Shown here: in pieces, positions 60,302 through 64,000 of the stretch | Layout of the letters: every line of letters starts with the position of its first letter | How positions within the stretch are numbered: position 1 is the stretch's first letter | Assembly (NCBI RefSeq): GCF_028682475.1 | Contig: NZ_JANHLE010000030.1 | Coordinates: 1 to 64,000, forward strand | DNA: 64,000 nucleotides | Reading direction: 5' to 3' | Origin: Pseudomonas putida | GTDB lineage: Bacteria > Pseudomonadota > Gammaproteobacteria > Pseudomonadales > Pseudomonadaceae | Translations under genes and position numbers: made by a program | Notes under the pieces: model-generated | Told to the model about the DNA's origin: nothing | The model's input: only the letters and a program-made list of their open reading frames with translations | The model's database searches: none

Positions 60302-61207
60302 ATGCCAAGCAATTCGAAGAACACCACCGTCTACGCCTCGCCGGTCATGCGCAAACTGTCGGAGAGCCTGAGCGAACTGCAACCCTCGTTACGTAAAGTG
60401 GCCGACTACATCCTGCGCCATCCGCTCAAGGCTGCGACCCTGACCATCGAAGAGATGGCCCAGGCCACAGCGACCTCGCCCGCTGCGGTCAATCGCCTGG
60501 CCAAGGCCCTGGATCTGGGTGGCTACAGCGGCATGAAAACCGAGCTGGTGGCGACCCTGCAGCAGATGGTTTCGCCGGTAGACAAGCTGCGCAACGAGCT
60601 GGCCCAGCGCCCCGGCGGTGATTTCGGCCTGCATGAACAGATCCAGAGCGCCAGCAGCAACCTGGCCACCACCAGCAGCAACAACCAGGCCGAGACCTTC
60701 GAAGCCTTCGTCAGCAGCCTGATCTCGGCCCGCAAGGTTTATGTCCTGGGCTTCGGCAACAGCGTCTATCTGGCCGGGCTGGCCGCTTCGACCCTGGTGC
60801 CATTCTGCGCCGACGCGTGCGCGATCAGCATGGAGGGCGGCAACGAGAATGCGGCCTACCGGCTGGCCGCGATCACTGACCAGGACGTGCTGCTGGCCAT
60901 CGCCTTGCCGCGCTATTCCCAGGACACCCTGCAACTGTCGCGCTTTGCCCTGGAGCGCGGTGCCACGGTGCTGGCGATTACCGACTCGCCCGCCTCGCCG
61001 CTTGCCCCGATCGCCCGCCACGTGTTGTTCGCCCCCGCCGATCATCCGGTGCTGACCAGTTCCAACATTGCCGTGCTGGCGCTAATCGAAGGGTTGGTGG
61101 CCGGGGTCATGGCGCGCAACAAGGAAGCGGTGAAACTGGCGACCGAGCTGACCGAGAGTGTGATGTCGTATTTGCATGTGCCGGGTGGCAAGGTTACGAG
61201 GAAGTAG
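60302..61207 (+). CDS. RpiR-family regulator with SIS domain
   Basis: 301 aa. N-terminal RpiR HTH (LRKVADYILRHPLKAATLTI, MAQATATSPAAVNRLAKALD), C-terminal SIS sugar-phosphate-isomerase-like domain (VYVLGFGNSVYLAGLAASTL, IALPRYSQDTLQLSRFALER). In the known aot operon the last gene is argR; here an RpiR regulator replaces it. It is 82 bases downstream of the ATPase gene, possibly with its own promoter. Ligand unknown. Confidence 0.9.
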   Translation: MPSNSKNTTVYASPVMRKLSESLSELQPSLRKVADYILRHPLKAATLTIEEMAQATATSPAAVNRLAKALDLGGYSGMKTELVATLQQMVSPVDKLRNELAQRPGGDFGLHEQIQSASSNLATTSSNNQAETFEAFVSSLISARKVYVLGFGNSVYLAGLAASTLVPFCADACAISMEGGNENAAYRLAAITDQDVLLAIALPRYSQDTLQLSRFALERGATVLAITDSPASPLAPIARHVLFAPADHPVLTSSNIAVLALIEGLVAGVMARNKEAVKLATELTESVMSYLHVPGGKVTRK

Positions 61208-61218
61208 TCGCGACCTTT

Positions 61219-61243
61219 TCGCGGGGCAAGCCCGCTCCCACAG
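61219..61243. repeat. Single REP element, CGCGGGGCAAGCCCGC family
   Basis: TCGCGGGGCAAGCCCGCTCC-CACAG after the RpiR gene. Confidence 0.78.
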
Positions 61244-61387
61244 CTCATAAAATCCCCACGCAAACCTTTGCGCCTATGACTAATGTCGGGCGCCGGTTCG
61301 GTAACATTTAGTACAAACCCCGGGTGTGATTGTTTATGCTGGCCAGCTCATGCCATGGCGCATCGCCACATCGACAAGTATTCGCCC

Positions 61388-62287
61388 ATGAAAATTTTTC
61401 TTGTTTTACTGTTTGTTTTTTCGATTGCCTACGTTCATTTTCGCGGTCGCGTCAGGCACAAGATCTCCCGCCAGCTAGGTGACCACTCAAGCTTCCTCGC
61501 GCCGGTGAACGTGTTCCTCTACCTGTTCTCCAAGCTCCCGGCCAAGCCCTACCTGCCGGTCGAATCCTTTCCCGAACTCAAGCCGCTGCAGGACAACTGG
61601 CAGGAAATCCGCGCCGAAGCCCAGCAGTTGCTGCATGTCGGTGAAATCAAAAGTTCGCAGAACTACGACGACGTCGGTTTCAACTCGTTCTTCAAGAGCG
61701 GCTGGAAGCGTTTCTACCTGAAGTGGTACGGCGAAAGTCACCCCTCGGCGATGAAACTCTGCCCGCGCACCACCGAACTGTTGCAAGGTATCGGCAGCGT
61801 CAAAGCGGCGATGTTCGCCACCCTGCCAGCGGGCTCGAAACTGGTCCGCCATCGCGACCCGTATGCCGGCTCCTACCGCTATCACCTGGGGCTGGACACG
61901 CCGAACGACGACGCCTGCTACATTTGCGTGGACGGCGAAAACTACGCCTGGCGCGATGGCGAAGGGGTGATTTTCGACGAAACCTACATCCACTACGCCG
62001 CCAACCACACCGACCACAACCGCATCATCCTGTTCTGCGACGTCGAGCGTCCGCTCAAATACCGCTGGGCCAGCGCCTTCAACCGCTGGTTCAGCCGTAG
62101 CGTCATGGCCGCCGCGGCAGCGCCGAACGATGCCGGTGACAAGACAGGCGGCATCAACCGCCTGTTCACCCGCATCTACAAGATCCGCGCACGCGGCAAG
62201 GCCCTGAAAAAACGCAACCGCACCCGTTACTACCTGGAGAAATGGGCAGTGGTAGCAGCCTTGGTGCTGGTGTTCATCTATATCTAA
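61388..62287 (+). CDS. Aspartyl/asparaginyl beta-hydroxylase-type lipid A hydroxylase LpxO
   Basis: 299 aa. N-terminal membrane helix (IFLVLLFVFSIAYVHF) and a C-terminal hydrophobic anchor (WAVVAALVLVFIYI) flank a 2-oxoglutarate/Fe(II) hydroxylase domain. Iron ligands are visible in VRHRDPYAGSYRYHLGL (H-x-D) and FDETYIHYAANHTDHNRIIL (distal His). The layout matches LpxO, which 2-hydroxylates lipid A acyl chains. ATG 61388 is chosen. Pseudomonads often have two copies. Confidence 0.9.
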   Translation: MKIFLVLLFVFSIAYVHFRGRVRHKISRQLGDHSSFLAPVNVFLYLFSKLPAKPYLPVESFPELKPLQDNWQEIRAEAQQLLHVGEIKSSQNYDDVGFNSFFKSGWKRFYLKWYGESHPSAMKLCPRTTELLQGIGSVKAAMFATLPAGSKLVRHRDPYAGSYRYHLGLDTPNDDACYICVDGENYAWRDGEGVIFDETYIHYAANHTDHNRIILFCDVERPLKYRWASAFNRWFSRSVMAAAAAPNDAGDKTGGINRLFTRIYKIRARGKALKKRNRTRYYLEKWAVVAALVLVFIYI

Positions 62288-62325
62288 AAGCCCGACCATC
62301 GACCCACGGCTTACCGGGAACTTCC

Positions 62326-62889
62326 ATGATCCACATCCGCCCCATGACCGCCGCCGACTTCGAACAGTTCTGGCCAACCTTCCAGGCCATTGTTGCGGCC
62401 CGCGAAACCTATGCCTTCGACCCGGCCCTGAGCCAGGAGCAGGCGCGTGAACTGTGGCTGCAAGCGCCGCTGCATACACGGGTGGCCGAAGAGGATGGCG
62501 AGCTGCTCGGTTCCTACTACCTCAAGGCCAATGCCGCAGGCCCTGGCAATCATGTGAGCAATTGCGGCTACATGGTCAGCGACGCCGCACGTGGGCGCGG
62601 TGTTGCCCGGTTGATGTGCGAGCACTCGCAACGTCTGGCCCGTGAGCAGGGCTTTCTGGCCATGCAGTTCAACTCGGTGGTGTCGAGTAACGAGGTGGCG
62701 GTGGCCTTGTGGCAGAAGCTCGGCTTCGAGGTGGTCGGGCGTTTGCCGCGGGCGTATCGGCACGCGCGCCTGGGGTTGGTCGATTGCCTGGTGATGTACA
62801 AGTGGCTGGAGCAACCACAGCAACAGCAACCCATGCTGATCGGGCGCAAGAACATCGAGGCGGTGGTGTCGCGCAAGCGCGGTCGTTGA
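62326..62889 (+). CDS. GNAT-family N-acetyltransferase
   Basis: 187 aa. IRPMTAADFEQFWPTFQAIV at the start; acetyl-CoA motif MVSDAARGRGVARLMCEHSQ; the final motif SNEVAVALWQKLGFEVVGRL. Resembles RimI/phosphinothricin-type GNATs. A short glutamine run (PQQQQP) and basic tail (VVSRKRGR) follow. ATG 62326. Substrate unknown. Confidence 0.88.
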   Translation: MIHIRPMTAADFEQFWPTFQAIVAARETYAFDPALSQEQARELWLQAPLHTRVAEEDGELLGSYYLKANAAGPGNHVSNCGYMVSDAARGRGVARLMCEHSQRLAREQGFLAMQFNSVVSSNEVAVALWQKLGFEVVGRLPRAYRHARLGLVDCLVMYKWLEQPQQQQPMLIGRKNIEAVVSRKRGR

Positions 62890-62892
62890 TTT

Positions 62893-62961
62893 ATCGCGGG
62901 GCAAGCCCGCTCCCACCGGGGATGGCAATAGTCCCGGTGGGAGCGGGCTTGCCCCGCGAAG
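62893..62961. repeat. REP pair, CGCGGGGCAAGCCCGC family
   Basis: TATCGCGGGGCAAGCCCGCT and its inverse GCGGGCTTGCCCCGCGAAGC flank a 20-base spacer, immediately before the riboswitch leader. Confidence 0.82.
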
Positions 62962-63011
62962 CTTTTGCAACGCATTGACTGCAAAGACTTTCAATGTTCA
63001 GATGCGCCCCA

Positions 63012-63195
63012 GTTTCAGGTGTCCTGCGCCGCCGTGCGCAGGGTGAAACGGGAAGCCGGTGCGTCACTCAAGGTGACTAGTCCGGCGCTGCCCCCGCAAC
63101 GGTAAGCGAGCGAAGCCTTCGAAACACCACTGTGCGCTGGCATGGGAAGGTGAAGGCCTTCATGACCCTCGCAAGCCCGGAGACCGGCCTGAAGC
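63012..63195 (+). promoter_or_regulatory. Cobalamin (B12) riboswitch
   Basis: P1 stem TTCAGG (63014-63019) / CCTGAA (63188-63193). Conserved core elements: GGTGAAACGGGAAGCCGGTG (63042-63061) and GCGCTGCCCCCGCAACGGTA (63085-63104), then GCCCGGAGACCGGCC (63175-63189), the typical 3' boundary of cobalamin aptamers. Adenosylcobalamin binding should reduce expression of the following receptor; the ribosome site region (about 63300) is 105 bases downstream. Confidence 0.9.
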
Positions 63196-63313
63196 TTCGT
63201 TTGGCAACCCCGCGGTGGGCGGGCGCAGGCCGGTTTGCGGGCGCCTGCGCGCGCAATTCCTTCATGCGTTGTTCCCTCCGGGCTCCATTCCTTCCAGCAG
63301 ATTGTGGAACGAC

Positions 63314-64000
63314 ATGACCCGTTACTCCAAGCTTCATACCCTGGCGGCCAATGCCCTGGCGCCCTGCCTGGCATTCTCCTTGCCAACCTTCGCCGCCGAA
63401 CCCGGCACCCTGGCCCTGCCCTCGACGGCCATCACCAGCAGCAGCGACAACGATGCAATCAGCCTGGCCACGCCACTGCCGGCCGGTTCGCGCCTGAACC
63501 TCAGCGCCATGGACACCCCGGCGAGCACCAGCAGCCTCAGTGCCGAGGTGATCGAGGGCCGCAACAACCGCACGCTGCAAGATGCCGTCAGCCGTTCGCC
63601 GGGCATCACCTCGGTGGCCACCCCCGGCAACGGCAACACCGCCCTCTCGGCCCGTGGTTTTGAAGGCCACGGCTCGGTGATGACCCTGTTCGACGGCTCG
63701 CGGATGTACACCGGCGCCGGTACCCAGACCTTTCCGGTCGATCCGTGGATGGTCGAGCGCATCGACATCATCCGTGGCCCGGCTTCGGTGCTTTATGGTG
63801 AAGGTGCTACCGGCGCGGTGGTCAACGTGATCCCGAAAAAGCCCTTCGCCGGTGAAATTCACAACCGGCTGCGCCTGGGCTACGGTTCGTATGACCGTCA
63901 GCAACTGGGCCTGGACAGCGGCGGCTCGCTGAGCGAGCGCCTGAGCTACCGGGTTACCCTCAACCGCCAGCAAAGCAATGGCTGGGTGGATCGCGGCGAC
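63314..64000 (+). CDS. TonB-dependent receptor, partial (B12-regulated)
   Basis: ATG 63314 to the window edge, 229 codons with no stop. Signal peptide (LAANALAPCLAFSLPTFA) and an N-terminal plug: SAEVIEGRNNRTLQDAVSRS, PGITSVATPGNGNTALSARG, VERIDIIRGPASVLYGEGAT, GAVVNVIPKKP. There is no STN domain. Behind a cobalamin riboswitch it is probably a cobalamin or corrinoid transporter (BtuB-like role); cobalt or another chelate is possible. Barrel not seen. Confidence 0.88.
   Translation, partial: MTRYSKLHTLAANALAPCLAFSLPTFAAEPGTLALPSTAITSSSDNDAISLATPLPAGSRLNLSAMDTPASTSSLSAEVIEGRNNRTLQDAVSRSPGITSVATPGNGNTALSARGFEGHGSVMTLFDGSRMYTGAGTQTFPVDPWMVERIDIIRGPASVLYGEGATGAVVNVIPKKPFAGEIHNRLRLGYGSYDRQQLGLDSGGSLSERLSYRVTLNRQQSNGWVDRGD

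Overview
The window is ordinary chromosomal DNA of a Pseudomonas, most like the P. putida/P. fluorescens lineage. I infer this from the high G+C, strongly biased codon use, the PrrF small RNA sequence, many short REP-type palindromes (families GCTGGCAAGGCCAGCTCCCAC and CGCGGGGCAAGCCCGCTCCCAC), and gene content and order (glgB-treS-glgE beside a liu leucine operon, a second EF-G beside dsdA/dsdC, ampR/ampC). I see no rRNA, tRNA, insertion sequence, integrase, CRISPR array or phage gene cluster. Genes are densely packed, with many 4-base ATGA overlaps.

Layout. 1-266: palindromic repeats with no gene. 267-7827 (minus): the GlgE pathway operon glgE, treS-mak fusion, glgB, which turns trehalose/maltose via maltose-1-phosphate into branched alpha-glucan. 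7971-8132: a small acidic proline-rich protein. 8250-15693: acyl-CoA ligase (minus) divergent from liuABCD (plus), with two identical perfect palindromic operators exactly 50 bp apart between them; this module oxidises leucine/isovalerate. 15824-19103: a lambda-CI-like repressor that has lost its self-cleavage residues, a DUF6124 protein, the iron-responsive sRNA PrrF under a Fur box, a sigma-region-4/FecR-N-terminus membrane fusion, and an M14 carboxypeptidase. 19122-27467: metabolic and envelope genes, including a TsdB/TsdA-type cytochrome pair (thiosulfate to tetrathionate), a bestrophin-like channel and an AraC/bile-acid-symporter-type pair. 27550-30543: an uncharacterised two-gene unit, a small protein plus a DUF4132 giant. 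30569-32792: ampR-ampC with a recognisable operator and promoter. 33424-37850: LuxR-type regulator, GST, self-processing DmpA peptidase, PpnN nucleosidase and a YgiM-like SH3 protein. 37994-45366: dsdA-dsdC, a second EF-G, a GNAT, and a LysR/argC pair. 45480-51081: SH3 protein, SulP transporter, CAP and SleB-like secreted proteins, and an Rrf2 regulator divergent from an NDH-2-like flavoprotein whose leader holds an 18-bp perfect hairpin. 51204-55219: a complete iron-starvation cell-surface signalling triad (FecI-like sigma, FecR-like anti-sigma, STN-containing TonB receptor) behind a Fur box. 55402-62889: ThpR, an aotJQMOP-like basic-amino-acid ABC operon ending in an RpiR regulator instead of argR, LpxO and a GNAT. 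63012-64000: a cobalamin riboswitch and the first 229 codons of the TonB-dependent receptor it should control.

Two iron-regulated loci (PrrF at 17.1 kb, FecIR-receptor at 51-55 kb) carry Fur-box matches, and there is a third possible one before the sigma/FecR fusion. The items I consider least explained are that fusion beside PrrF, the catalytically dead S24 repressor with its own palindromic operator, the DUF4132 pair, the 18-bp hairpin before the NDH-like gene, and the aot-like paralog operon. All function calls come from reading motifs by eye; no database search was run.
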